Positions 1 through 7,966 of a DNA stretch of 48,048 nucleotides are shown one piece after another (the first letter of the stretch is position 1; each line of letters starts with the position of its first letter). The stretch lies in contig JAAYEV010000159.1 of NCBI GenBank assembly GCA_012728565.1, forward strand, positions 1-48,048, written 5' to 3'. A model generated the notes under the pieces. The model saw only the letters and a program-made list of their open reading frames with translations, had not been told where the DNA came from and did no database searches. A program made the position numbers and the translations under genes. Source of the DNA: Clostridiales bacterium (GTDB taxonomy: Bacteria; Bacillota; Clostridia; Ch29).

Positions 1-2
1 AA

Positions 3-27
3 GGGACAAGGGACGGTTCTTTGTCCC
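3..27 (+). repeat. 25-nt REP-like hairpin repeat, copy 1
   Basis: The outer arms GGGACAA and TTGTCCC pair around an 11-nt core, GGGACGGTTCT. An exact inverted copy lies at 1461-1485 and an exact direct copy at 43758-43782. Copies 1 and 2 bracket the REP-associated transposase gene, the arrangement expected of a RAYT and its cognate repeats. No T-run follows this copy, so it is not an obvious terminator. Confidence 0.85.
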
Positions 28-134
28 ACTGCCCCTCTCTGTCCCCTCTCTCCAACAATAGTCTCTTAGCCGGAACTGTCAACTGTTACAATTATGGTGA
101 ATAATATGTATCGAAAAGGAGAGGAGGCTTAGTA

Positions 135-518
135 ATGAACGGAGGTCATTATGATTCATACGGCCAGTGCCCCTACAGGATGATAGCCATGCAGGAGGAC
201 GCCGACTATAGATACATGCTTGAAATGTACCCCCGGGCCTGCCAGGTAGTTTACCGGCATTCAGCGGACGAGATAGTGCGTAGGGAAAGAATGGGACACC
301 TGAAGGATAATATGTACCCCAACAGGGCAATAATGGATGAAATGATACAAAGCGTATACGACAGATGCAGCCACGAACTGCTCGGGGACATGTATGAGGG
401 CAGGCAGTTTTATTCCGACAGGGGGGATGTACTGAGGGACCTTGTAACCGTAATACTTCTAACGGAATTGTTCACGAGAAGGCGCCGACGCAGAAGGCGT
501 TTTTACACTGGCTTCTAA
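135..518 (+). CDS. Small Arg-tailed protein of unknown function
   Basis: I do not recognise a defined family. The 127-residue product follows a strong Shine-Dalgarno site (aggagaggagg, about 117-127) at good spacing, and a GC-rich hairpin follows it, so it looks like a real single-gene unit. It is rich in Tyr, Met, Arg and Asp. Two MYP motifs (near residues 31 and 60) lie in a mostly helical, charged sequence, and residues about 114-122 are an almost unbroken run of nine arginines before a hydrophobic, aromatic end. It has no signal peptide or membrane segment. The MYP-rich composition reminds me of short clostridial proteins of uncertain, possibly spore-related, role, but this is a weak impression. 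The Arg tail could bind nucleic acid or acidic polymer. It lies inside the interval bracketed by repeat copies 1 and 2, next to the transposase. Confidence 0.7.
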   Translation: MNGGHYDSYGQCPYRMIAMQEDADYRYMLEMYPRACQVVYRHSADEIVRRERMGHLKDNMYPNRAIMDEMIQSVYDRCSHELLGDMYEGRQFYSDRGDVLRDLVTVILLTELFTRRRRRRRRFYTGF

Positions 519-544
519 TAGGCTTTTGTTTATTAAACCATTAC

Positions 545-578
545 GGGGCGGGAGACCATCCCCCGCCCCACTATTTTC
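545..578 (+). terminator. Hairpin terminator after the Arg-tailed gene
   Basis: An 8-bp stem, GGGGCGGG (545-552) with CCCGCCCC (562-569), is followed by actatttt. It lies 27 nt after the stop of the plus-strand gene and just before the transposase stop on the other strand. The T-tract is short, so efficiency is uncertain. Confidence 0.6.
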
Positions 579-1371
579 TAGCTACTAGGTTTTTGCTTAC
601 ACCTAACAAACCGCCAATTTCCCTTAATGTAAGGTTGGACTTTTCCTTAAGCTCTATTATTAATTGGTCCCTTATCTCTTTGTAATCCTTATTTTTCAGG
701 TCCTCTATACAGATATTCAAAGGCAAAAGGTATTCCTCAATGAAATCTTGTGCATCCTTGATACCCTTTATTAAGGCCTTATCTCCTGGAACCCCTTCTT
801 CTACGTCTATGAACTCGATATCATCTTTCTGCTGCGATAATTCTTTAAACATTTGCACCGATTTCCAAGCATCATTGGATAGTGTGTTTAAAATAAATTG
901 GGTATCAACAAAGGAATTCCTGTTTTGATTCGTTTCGATGTAATGATTATAACTGGACCATCTATACTGAGCCGGTTCTTCAACTATGCCGCCCTTTACC
1001 GGATTGTTGTGTATATATCTTAACGCCGCAAGCAAGTACCTTTCATTATCAATGGCTTCGCTTCGAAACCTATCCTGAAACACATGCCCTACCCGGTTAT
1101 ATTTCTTGTTGAAATAGTGGGCATAACTGATCCCTATCCTTTTCATGCTCTGGCCAATGCTTTCCTTGTTTGTCTTTACAAGCAAATGAACATGATTGGT
1201 CATGAGGCAAAAACCAAATACATCGTATTCTGATACTTTTTGTTTGTATTCAATAATGGTTAAGAATTTACGTTTGTCTTCATCATCCAAAAAAATATCC
1301 ATTTTTCCATTACCCCTGAACATAACATGATATATGGATGTGGGACTGTTTTCCCTAGCAATCCTTACCAT
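571..1371 (-). CDS. REP-associated tyrosine transposase (Y1/HUH family)
   Basis: This is a single-strand DNA transposase of the Y1_Tnp (IS200-like, RAYT) type. Such enzymes nick DNA through a tyrosine held by an HUH metal site. Seen here: YHVMFRGN near the N-terminus, the HUH site in MTNHVHLLV, a candidate catalytic Tyr in GISYAHYF, and the family block RYIHNNPVKGG followed by RWSSY. The C-terminus (LREIGGLLGVS) looks like a helix-turn-helix, as in longer RAYTs. The start was moved: a GTG at 1380 lies inside the Shine-Dalgarno sequence agaggtgaagg, whereas ATG at 1371 follows it correctly (266 residues). The gene appears intact. Its cognate repeats are probably the hairpins at 3-27 and 1461-1485. 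No IS-type terminal hairpins adjoin it, so it is probably a domesticated or REP-mobilising enzyme rather than a classical insertion sequence. Confidence 0.9.
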   Translation of the reverse strand: MVRIARENSPTSIYHVMFRGNGKMDIFLDDEDKRKFLTIIEYKQKVSEYDVFGFCLMTNHVHLLVKTNKESIGQSMKRIGISYAHYFNKKYNRVGHVFQDRFRSEAIDNERYLLAALRYIHNNPVKGGIVEEPAQYRWSSYNHYIETNQNRNSFVDTQFILNTLSNDAWKSVQMFKELSQQKDDIEFIDVEEGVPGDKALIKGIKDAQDFIEEYLLPLNICIEDLKNKDYKEIRDQLIIELKEKSNLTLREIGGLLGVSKNLVARK

Positions 1372-1454
1372 TTCCTTCACCTCTTGCTTTAAATATCATG
1401 TAATTATTCCATATTAATCCATTATTTCCTCCTTTTTTACAAAAAAAAATAAAC

Positions 1455-1496
1455 AAAAAAGGGACAAAGAACCGTCCCTTGTCCCTTCTTGTCCCT
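1455..1496 (-). terminator. REP copy acting as glyS terminator
   Basis: Read on the minus strand directly after the glyS stop, the repeat stem GGGACAA/TTGTCCC, extended by flanking A-T pairs, is followed by a run of six T and further T-rich sequence. This is the form of an intrinsic terminator. An additional half copy (aagggacaag) lies between the stop codon and the hairpin. Confidence 0.7.
1461..1485 (-). repeat. 25-nt REP-like hairpin repeat, copy 2
   Basis: This is the exact reverse complement of the element at 3-27. It lies about 90 nt upstream of the transposase start, so the two copies are inverted around that gene and the Arg-tailed gene. Confidence 0.85.
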
Positions 1497-2885
1497 TTAA
1501 TAAGCAAGTTTTTCGGTGAGGTAGGCTTCAAGGTCCTCTATATTAAGCCTTACCTGTTCCATGCTGTCCCGTTCCCTTATCGTAACCGAATTGTCGTTTT
1601 GGCTGTCGAAGTCATAGGTTATGCAAAAAGGCGTGCCGATTTCGTCATGTCTTCGGTAGCGTTTACCTATGCTGCCCGCCTCGTCATACTCAACGGTGAA
1701 ACTCTTCTGAAGCCTTGTATAAAGAGCGTAAGCTTCCTCTCCGAGCTTCTTGGACAGCGGGAATACCGCGGCCTTAACCGGTGCGAGCGCGGGATGCAGT
1801 CTCAGCACCGTCCTTACATCCCCGTCCCCCAGGTCCTCTTCGTCATAGGCATCGGCAAGGAATGCCAGGAATAACCGGTCCACCCCCACCGAGGGCTCTA
1901 TGCAGTACGGGATATACTTTTCGCCGGAGAAGGGGTCGGTATAGGAAAAGTCCTCTCCCGAATGCTCCATGTGCTGCTTTAGGTCGTAATCGGTCCGGTC
2001 GGCGATACCCCAAAGCTCGCCCCATCCGAAGGGGAACTTATACTCTATATCGGTGGTGGCATTGCTGTAATGGGACAGTTCCTCCGGGCTGTGGTCCCTC
2101 ATCCTGATGTTTGTCTCGTCCATTCCCAGCTCCAGCAGCCAGTTTTTGCAAAAGTCCTTCCAGTACGCAAACCACTTGAGGTCTTCGCCGGGGGCGCAGA
2201 AAAACTCCAGTTCCATCTGCTCAAACTCCCGGGTCCTGAATATGAAGTTGCCCGGTGTTATTTCATTCCTGAAAGACTTGCCTATTTGGGCTATTCCAAA
2301 GGGCACCTTTTTCCTGGTACTTCTCATTACATTTTTGAAATTAACAAATATCCCCTGGGCTGTCTCCGGTCGCAGGTATATTTCCGCCTTGGAATCCTCG
2401 GTTACCCCCTGGAAGGTCTTGAACATCAGGTTAAACTGCCTTATGCCGGTGAAGTCATGCTCGCCGCAGTCGGGGCATTTTATAACCTTTTCCTTGATAA
2501 ACCGCTCCATCTTTTCGTTATCCCAGCCGTCAACGGTGACTTCCTCTCCTGCCTCCCTGTAGTAGTCTTCAATGAGCTTGTCCGCCCTGAACCTGGACTT
2601 ACACTTTTTACAGTCCATAAGAGGGTCGCTGAAGCTGCCCACGTGCCCCGATGCCACCCAGGTCCTTGGGTTCATCAGTATCGCCGCATCCAACCCCACG
2701 TTATAAGGGCTCTCCTGCACGAATTTTTTCCACCATGCCCTTTTTACGTTGTTCTTAAGCTCCACCCCCAGCGGGCCGTAGTCCCAGGTGTTTGCCAGGC
2801 CCCCGTAAATCTCGGAGCCGGGGAAAATTATGCCCCTTGTCTTACACAGCGATACCAGTTTCTCCATTGAGAATTCCTTTGCCAT
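1497..2885 (-). CDS. glyS: Glycine--tRNA ligase, alpha2 dimeric type
   Basis: This class II synthetase charges tRNA-Gly with glycine in the cytoplasm. At 462 residues it has the usual length of the single-chain alpha2 enzyme and is not one subunit of the alpha2-beta2 form. Visible family sequence includes the N-terminal [13 protein letters not shown], the zinc-ribbon-like pairs CKKCKSR and CPDCGEHDF, the class II motif 2 region ([21 protein letters not shown]), RPETAQGIF, and the C-terminal anticodon-binding domain from about residue 360. ATG at 2885 follows ggggagg at good spacing. A T-box leader precedes it, so expression should rise when tRNA-Gly is uncharged. In B. subtilis this chromosomal place holds the two-subunit glyQ-glyS. 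Confidence 0.97.
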   Translation of the reverse strand: MAKEFSMEKLVSLCKTRGIIFPGSEIYGGLANTWDYGPLGVELKNNVKRAWWKKFVQESPYNVGLDAAILMNPRTWVASGHVGSFSDPLMDCKKCKSRFRADKLIEDYYREAGEEVTVDGWDNEKMERFIKEKVIKCPDCGEHDFTGIRQFNLMFKTFQGVTEDSKAEIYLRPETAQGIFVNFKNVMRSTRKKVPFGIAQIGKSFRNEITPGNFIFRTREFEQMELEFFCAPGEDLKWFAYWKDFCKNWLLELGMDETNIRMRDHSPEELSHYSNATTDIEYKFPFGWGELWGIADRTDYDLKQHMEHSGEDFSYTDPFSGEKYIPYCIEPSVGVDRLFLAFLADAYDEEDLGDGDVRTVLRLHPALAPVKAAVFPLSKKLGEEAYALYTRLQKSFTVEYDEAGSIGKRYRRHDEIGTPFCITYDFDSQNDNSVTIRERDSMEQVRLNIEDLEAYLTEKLAY

Positions 2886-2930
2886 TTGTTTTTCCTCCCC
2901 ATGCCAAATTGTATTAATGCTTTTGTTGCT

Positions 2931-3135
2931 AAATAAAAAGCCCCTTCATCCCCACCATAGGGACGAAAGAGCCAATCTTCCGCGGTTCCACCCTAATTGG
3001 TACCCCCGGGTACCCCCTTGATAAAAAATGCTCCGCAGCGCCCTTCACCGGCCTATTGCACCGGGCTTACACCCTCCCCGGCTCGCTTGGCCAAATCGGC
3101 CGGCTACTCCTCTGCTTCCACGCATTCATTTTGAA
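2931..3135 (-). promoter_or_regulatory. T-box riboswitch leader of glyS
   Basis: On the minus strand, the T-box sequence AGGGTGGAACCGCGG lies at 2994-2980, matching the conserved element that pairs with the free tRNA acceptor end. Upstream, 3000-3135 can form a long Stem I with GC-rich arms; a GGC triplet at 3042-3040 is a possible glycine specifier, though I have not folded it rigorously. Downstream, a 12-bp stem with a few G-T pairs (ctctttcgtccc with ggggatgaagggg) is followed by ctttttattt (2973-2931), which serves as the terminator. Uncharged tRNA-Gly should favour the antiterminator. Confidence 0.93.
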
Positions 3136-3144
3136 TTTATTATT

Positions 3145-3173
3145 AGTCTACCCAATTAATACGGTTTTGTCAA
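3145..3173 (-). promoter_or_regulatory. Sigma-A promoter of the glyS T-box leader
   Basis: Minus-strand TTGACA (3173-3168) lies 17 nt upstream of TAGACT (3150-3145). The -35 box overlaps the last codons of the upstream DUF4342 gene. Transcription would begin just before Stem I of the T-box. Confidence 0.75.
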
Positions 3174-3694
3174 TCGTCCTGTTGGTCTTTCCTTCTTACC
3201 CTTACCCTTCTTTTCCTGCTGGTCATAATATCCTTTGCATCGTCCGCCAGGTCGTCAATGAATCCCTTTGCGGCCCCCGCTTTCTTTTCCACTATTTCGC
3301 TTAAGTTTATTACTGCCCCGCCGGGCTTTTCAATTTCCACCACTGTCTTGGAAATAAGCGCAACCACTGCGCCTATGGCCGCAAGCTGCGGTGCCAAGAG
3401 AGTGCCTATGGCCCCGGCGGTAACGGGTATATCAAGTATGGTATTGCCGTCCTTTTTAACCCTTATCTTGGTGACGTTACCCTGCTTTATTAGCTCTTTC
3501 AGCTTTTCCAGCACTTCGTTACCCGCCGACGACAGGCTGTCGGTCCATCTTTCGTCCTTCTTGGCGGCTTCCAGGTCGATAAGGGTTTCCACCACGTCCC
3601 CTCCGCATTTTTCCAGGGCTTCCTTGGCCTCCTTATACGACAGGCCGGTGCGCTCCCTAATTATGTCGATTTTTTCAAGTGTAATCTCCATCAT
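3170..3694 (-). CDS. UBA-like plus DUF4342 protein
   Basis: The 174-residue protein has an N-terminal UBA/TS-N-like three-helix region (residues about 4-42: ITLEKIDIIRERTGLSYKEA and onward, ending VETLIDLE). A DUF4342 region follows, with a short beta segment (VTKIRVKKDGNTILDIPV) and a hydrophobic stretch, AGAIGTLLAPQLAAIGAVVALIS, that could be a membrane or amphipathic helix. The tail is basic and then acidic (RKRRVRVRRKDQQDD). The function of DUF4342 proteins is not known. Its ATG overlaps the recO stop by four bases (ATGA), so the two are probably co-translated. The glyS promoter starts inside its 3' end. Confidence 0.85.
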   Translation of the reverse strand: MMEITLEKIDIIRERTGLSYKEAKEALEKCGGDVVETLIDLEAAKKDERWTDSLSSAGNEVLEKLKELIKQGNVTKIRVKKDGNTILDIPVTAGAIGTLLAPQLAAIGAVVALISKTVVEIEKPGGAVINLSEIVEKKAGAAKGFIDDLADDAKDIMTSRKRRVRVRRKDQQDD

Positions 3695-4452
3695 TCCAGC
3701 CTCCCTGTTACATTATTTTTTATACTATCCATAAACCTGTTGGAAGAAAAGTCCTTGTCGATATGTACCGCCACGTAAGCCCTCATTGTGGTCTCCAGTT
3801 CCTTCAGCGTATGTCTTCCAACCTTGAGGCAGGCAAGTTTTTTCAGCCTCCACCCCAGCATAAGTTTCATTACCCCTATTGTGCCGGGACTTACCCTGCA
3901 GCCGTAGGGGTCCACCTTCTCACAGGCCGGGCACAGTACCCCTCCCGAAACCGGGCTGAAGTACCCGGCGTCGGTTTCGGTCCCGCAGCTCGCGCAGTGC
4001 CCCAATCTGGGTTTAAACCCGGCACAGGCCAGCACTTTGAGCTCGGCTGCCCTAATCAGCACCTCGGGATTACCTTCCTCGCCGGCGAGCATATACAGGG
4101 CCTCCAGCACAACCCTAAGAAGTTTTCCCGGCGGCTGGTCGGGCTGCACCACCTCGTTGGCCAGCTCTATCAGGTAAGTACATCGGGCAAGCCTTGCAAG
4201 GTCGTTTCTTATCTTGTGGAAGGTATTTATTATTTCCGCCTGGTCTATATAGTACCAGGTTTTTCCCTTGAACAGTACAAAATCGCAATAGCAAAAAAGC
4301 TGGGTACCCGCCATCAGCTTGCTTTTTGTTCTGCGGGCGCCCTTTGCCATGGCCTGTATTCTGCCGTACCTGTCGGTAATAAGGGTAAGTATTTTGTCCC
4401 CCTCCCCAAAATTAACCGACTTGGTGACCAACCCCCTCGTTTTTAAAAGCAT
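3691..4452 (-). CDS. recO: DNA repair protein RecO
   Basis: RecO loads RecA with RecR in the RecFOR pathway and anneals single strands. The 253-residue protein shows the N-terminal OB-fold (MLLKTRGLVTKSVNFGEGDKILTL), the central helical part, and a Cys4 zinc site as CASC and CPAC around residues 155-180. Length and motifs are standard. It follows a YqzL-like gene and era, which is the Firmicutes order. The Shine-Dalgarno is agaggatga. It overlaps the downstream DUF4342 gene by four bases. Confidence 0.96.
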   Translation of the reverse strand: MLLKTRGLVTKSVNFGEGDKILTLITDRYGRIQAMAKGARRTKSKLMAGTQLFCYCDFVLFKGKTWYYIDQAEIINTFHKIRNDLARLARCTYLIELANEVVQPDQPPGKLLRVVLEALYMLAGEEGNPEVLIRAAELKVLACAGFKPRLGHCASCGTETDAGYFSPVSGGVLCPACEKVDPYGCRVSPGTIGVMKLMLGWRLKKLACLKVGRHTLKELETTMRAYVAVHIDKDFSSNRFMDSIKNNVTGRLE

Positions 4453-4467
4453 TGCTCTTCATCCTCT

Positions 4468-4608
4468 TTAGCCCGTTTTATCCATCCTCCCGCCGGGTTT
4501 CTGTTTCCGCTTCATGCAGCAGCATGCATCCCTGTACCTTTTATATTCAAGATAATACCTGGTATCACCCGTTTTCTCAAAGGCCTTCCATATGAAATCC
4601 GTAATCAT
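4468..4608 (-). CDS. YqzL-like small protein
   Basis: This is a 46-residue reading frame between era and recO. It starts at ATG 4608 after gggaggc (spacing 7) and ends at TAA 4470-4468. The N-terminal half, MITDFIWKAFEKTGD followed by YYLEYKRY, follows the pattern of YqzL, a small protein at the same era-recO position in B. subtilis. The second half has three consecutive Cys and is basic. It is too short for ordinary gene callers. Its function is unknown. Position and N-terminal pattern are the evidence; a profile search would decide. Confidence 0.75.
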   Translation of the reverse strand: MITDFIWKAFEKTGDTRYYLEYKRYRDACCCMKRKQKPGGRMDKTG

Positions 4609-4714
4609 ATTTATGCCTCCCGTTTGAGTCTTGATTTCGGAACATCTCTATATATTTTCCCCGCCCGCAAAATGCCCTATACCGGCTATATTATGCCATA
4701 TCTGGAAGACCGAA

Positions 4715-5608
4715 TTATTGATACCCGAACGCACTCAAAGACCCGGCGGTGTTTCTCCAATCCTTTTTAACCTTCACCCACAGCTCCAGGAACACCCTGC
4801 AGCCCAAAAGCCCTTCTATATCACCCCTTGCCAGGGTTCCTAATTTTTTCAGCATGCTGCCGCCTTTTCCTATTATTATCCTTTTGTGGGATTCCCTCTC
4901 ACAATATATATTGGCCCGAATGTTCAATAGTCCCGGTTTTTCCGCCTCCTCCATAAGTTCCACCTCCACCGCTATTCCGTGGGGCACTTCCTGGTCCAAA
5001 AGTTCCAGCGCTTTTTCGCGAATTATCTCCGACACCACGAACCTCTCGGGCTGGTCGGTCACCATGTCGTCGGGGAAAAGTTTCGGCCCCTCCGGCAGCT
5101 TTTCCACTATCGCGCCCCTTAGAATGTTCAGGTTGTCACCCCTTGCCGCCGAAATGGGTATTATATCCGAAAATTCCCTCTCGGCCCGGAAGGCTTCCAC
5201 AAGGGCATCCACCCGGCTTTGGTCCACAAGGTCGGTCTTATTAACCGCCAGTATAACGGGGGTGCTGACACCTTCCAGCAAATCCAGTATAAAATTATCC
5301 CCTTTGCCAATCCCGGCGCCGGCTTCCACCACGTAAACAATGACGTCCACCTCTTTAAGCGCCGCCTTCGCCGATGCAAGCATGTACTCCCCCAGCTTGT
5401 TCCTGGGCCTGTGTATGCCCGGGGTGTCCAGGAACGCCAGTTGGAAATGTTCGGTGGTGTAAATAGCCCTTATGCTGTTCCTGGTTGTCTGGGGTTTGCT
5501 TGATATGATTGATATCTTTTCTCCCACCATCGCATTAAGCAGCGTGGACTTGCCCACATTGGGCCTTCCTATTATGGCTGCAAAACCCGATTTGTAGCCC
5601 TCGTTCAT
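4715..5608 (-). CDS. era: GTPase Era
   Basis: Era is a GTPase that binds the 3' end of 16S rRNA and assists 30S subunit assembly. In 297 residues the order is clear: G1 GRPNVGKST near residue 14, G3 DTPG near 61, G4 NKTD near 123, SAA (G5) near 153, and a C-terminal KH domain with GKGGSMLKKLG at about 246. ATG 5608 follows ggaggttaag. Neighbours cdd and recO fit the conserved cluster. Confidence 0.97.
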   Translation of the reverse strand: MNEGYKSGFAAIIGRPNVGKSTLLNAMVGEKISIISSKPQTTRNSIRAIYTTEHFQLAFLDTPGIHRPRNKLGEYMLASAKAALKEVDVIVYVVEAGAGIGKGDNFILDLLEGVSTPVILAVNKTDLVDQSRVDALVEAFRAEREFSDIIPISAARGDNLNILRGAIVEKLPEGPKLFPDDMVTDQPERFVVSEIIREKALELLDQEVPHGIAVEVELMEEAEKPGLLNIRANIYCERESHKRIIIGKGGSMLKKLGTLARGDIEGLLGCRVFLELWVKVKKDWRNTAGSLSAFGYQ

Positions 5609-5690
5609 GTCTTAACCTCCAAAAAGAATTCGCTTTATTATTTTATAACCGGAGGCCCTATAGTATTCCGTAAAAATCAAAACCGCTTTT

Positions 5691-6092
5691 TCACGGCTTT
5701 TCCGGCAGTTCTTCGCCGGTAAAAGCACAGGGTAAAAGCTCGGCTATGGTGCAAACCCTTATGTCCCCATCCGGTTTTCCGGTTATCACCTTAATATCCA
5801 GTCCAAATTCCGCCAGCAGCTGGCGGCATATTCCACAGGGAAAGGACCCGGCTTCTGCATCGCTGGCCACCGCTATGGCTTCAAAGCTCCGGCATCCTTC
5901 GGATACCGCCTTTACCACCGCGGCCTGCTCGGCGCAGATTGTGGCTCCATAGGATGCGCTCTCCACGTTGGTACCGGTAAAAACCCTGCCATCCTTGGCT
6001 GCAATTGCCGCCCCCACCCGGAACCGGGAATAGGGAGAGTAGGAATATTCCTTTGCCCGTTCCGCCAAGGCCAGCAGTTCCCTATAATCCAC
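5691..6092 (-). CDS. cdd: Cytidine deaminase
   Basis: This enzyme deaminates cytidine and deoxycytidine to uridine forms in pyrimidine salvage. The 133-residue size fits the small homotetrameric class. The zinc site is visible as CAEQAAV (residues about 53-59) and PCGICRQ (about 86-92), with three Cys ligands and a catalytic Glu, as in the B. subtilis enzyme. The start is GTG 6092 after aggaggtgg. It lies just upstream of era, the usual order. Confidence 0.96.
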   Translation of the reverse strand: MDYRELLALAERAKEYSYSPYSRFRVGAAIAAKDGRVFTGTNVESASYGATICAEQAAVVKAVSEGCRSFEAIAVASDAEAGSFPCGICRQLLAEFGLDIKVITGKPDGDIRVCTIAELLPCAFTGEELPEKP

Positions 6093-6103
6093 AAAACCAC
6101 CTC

Positions 6104-7186
6104 CTAGTTAAAGGTTACTTCGCTCCCGGTGGGAATAACCTGTATCCACGTTTTGCCGGGGTTTAGCACTAGTTCCTTCCCGTCCTCCAAGTAATAGTAC
6201 GTGGGGGCCCTCCTGTCCGCCTTTTGCCAGGTGATGGGCACATAGGTACCGTTGGTTATGTAGTAGCCTTTGCCGCTCCCTACAAGGTCAATATCGCGCC
6301 TTCCTTCACTGTCCACCACTTTATGGACCGCCCTCTGTATAATTATATTCTTTGCCTGAACCTGGTAGTCGCTGTTGTTCTCGTCCACGTGGGGCTTACC
6401 TGCTACATATCTTAAATATACCCCGTCATCCTTTGAATACTCATAGGAAACGCTGTATTTCTGCGGATAGGCAATTGTTACCTTTTCGGCCGTTTCGCCC
6501 TCCATCTGCCTGTCCTCCCCGGTAAAGGAATGGACGCTTTGGCCGCCGGTTTTGTTGTAGCCCCTGCCCTCCGCCGAAGCCTGTATCCTGTCAAGGGCGG
6601 TGTATATGTTGTGGGGCTCCTTCCTGTGCTTTTCTCTCCAGTAAAGCGGCTTACCAAGGTGCATGGCGTTAAAGGACGGTATTTTGAACCTTGCTATATC
6701 GTCCCAGGCTTCGGGGCTGCCCCCGGCGTGAAGGTATATCGCATTGTACTCCATGCACTTGTCTATGTAATAGGACCTGGCACTCCTTACCGGGCCCACC
6801 ATCTGGTCGGCACCGTGCATGTAAAGGGCCATGTACCGGGTTATGTTTCCCTCGGCCAGTATCTCGTACACCACTTCCGCCTGCTCCAGCCCTGCCTGGG
6901 GCCGCGCCGCAGGGTGGTTGTCCAGCATAACCGCCACCGGCCGCGGGTACAAATCGGCTCTTTCTATCATTTCCCCGCCCAGGGGACATATTACCCCGTC
7001 CACAAAGGTTGGCTTTTCCGGCTCCTTGGTCTCCTCCTCCGGCTGCTGTGCGCCGGGTTCTTCAGAAGTCTCTTCCTGCTGCGGCGGCGGGTCCTGCCTG
7101 CTGTTGGCCACTGTTATAATGGCTGTGGCAGTGGCAATAACAACAACTGCTGCAATGATTGCCCACAAAATTTTTTTGTCCTTCAT
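6104..7186 (-). CDS. DUF3048 (YerB-like) secreted or anchored protein
   Basis: The function is not established for this family. Residues about 4-27 (ILWAIIAAVVVIATATAIITV) form a membrane anchor with no lipobox Cys, followed by an acidic, Pro-rich linker (PPPQQEETSEEPGAQ). The DUF3048 core begins near RPVAVMLDNHPAARPQ and includes VYEILAEGNITRYMALY, VGPVRSARSYY and HLGKPLYWR. The C-terminal DUF3048_C part ends near GKTWIQVIP. The reading frame opens at a GTG (7252) that touches the previous stop without a Shine-Dalgarno. I prefer ATG 7186, which follows aaggggat and puts the anchor at the N-terminus (360 residues). The protein is probably displayed outside the membrane. Confidence 0.85.
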   Translation of the reverse strand: MKDKKILWAIIAAVVVIATATAIITVANSRQDPPPQQEETSEEPGAQQPEEETKEPEKPTFVDGVICPLGGEMIERADLYPRPVAVMLDNHPAARPQAGLEQAEVVYEILAEGNITRYMALYMHGADQMVGPVRSARSYYIDKCMEYNAIYLHAGGSPEAWDDIARFKIPSFNAMHLGKPLYWREKHRKEPHNIYTALDRIQASAEGRGYNKTGGQSVHSFTGEDRQMEGETAEKVTIAYPQKYSVSYEYSKDDGVYLRYVAGKPHVDENNSDYQVQAKNIIIQRAVHKVVDSEGRRDIDLVGSGKGYYITNGTYVPITWQKADRRAPTYYYLEDGKELVLNPGKTWIQVIPTGSEVTFN

Positions 7187-7252
7187 GCGGTCTATCCCCT
7201 TCTTTATAGATTTTACTGCCTGTGCCCGGGCGAATAAATACCCCGCCGGCAC

Positions 7253-7966
7253 TTACCGGGCCAACTGGAACAACAAAACGGTAATAATAATCCCGAGCAG
7301 CGCGCCTATTACCGTTTCAAACAAATTATGTATCCCGGTCTCTATCCTGCTTTGTACCACCAAAAGGCCCAGCAGCAGCGTCAATGTTGCCACCAGCGTG
7401 TCCCGGGAAATAAAGGCTACCGCCGTCACCACGCAAAAGGCTGTGGCGGCATGGCCGCTGGGCATTCCTCCCCTAAGGGGAGTCCCCTTGCCGGTCATGG
7501 CTTTTCCCGCCACCACCACCAGTATCACGGTAAGAAGGCTGATAAAAGTGATATGGGCGGGGGCCTGCCGCACCCTTTTTAAGGCTGCCAGCGTCAGCGG
7601 GTTGAGGCGGTCAAAAAAAAGGATATATGCCGCCACAACGGCGTTGACCGCCGAAATGAGCACCGCCCCGGCGGCTACGTTCTTCGCCACTTTGGCCAGC
7701 GGATGATAAGTTTCCATCATGAGGTCTACCGCCGCTTCAATGGAGGTGTTAATCATTTCCGCCACCAGCACAAGGGCGACGGTAAAAAACAAAAGCAGCA
7801 GCTCTATCCTATCAAGCCCTGTAAAAAGACCCAGAATCATTGCCGCCGCCGCCATTGCAAAGTGAATCTTCATATTCCTCTGGGTCTTCAGAGCATATAT
7901 CACGCCGGCTATTGCATCATTAAAGCTGTCCAGCAGCTTTCTTGCCTTCAACGCCCGTACCTCCAT
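7253..7966 (-). CDS. Fusion of undecaprenol/diacylglycerol kinase and PAP2 phosphatase
   Basis: Two membrane enzymes are joined in 237 residues. Residues about 13-115 are a DgkA-type kinase with FNDAIAGVIYALKTQRNMKIH and the active-site helix AEMINTSIEAAVDL. In Gram-positives this family phosphorylates undecaprenol. Residues about 140-237 are a PAP2 domain with GKGTPLRGGMPSGHAATAF and SRIETGIHNLFETVIGALLG, which hold the PSGH and SR-H-D-type acid phosphatase motifs, the final Asp being replaced by Glu (ETVIGA). Such a phosphatase could dephosphorylate undecaprenyl pyrophosphate or a related lipid. ATG overlaps the ybeY stop (TGATG). The usual Firmicutes gene here is plain dgkA. Confidence 0.92.
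   Translation of the reverse strand: MEVRALKARKLLDSFNDAIAGVIYALKTQRNMKIHFAMAAAAMILGLFTGLDRIELLLLFFTVALVLVAEMINTSIEAAVDLMMETYHPLAKVAKNVAAGAVLISAVNAVVAAYILFFDRLNPLTLAALKRVRQAPAHITFISLLTVILVVVAGKAMTGKGTPLRGGMPSGHAATAFCVVTAVAFISRDTLVATLTLLLGLLVVQSRIETGIHNLFETVIGALLGIIITVLLFQLAR

Noticed and set aside
2070-2870. Plus-strand frame of 266 codons antisense to glyS
   Set aside because: It lies wholly inside a strongly recognised gene and shows no motif or start signal.
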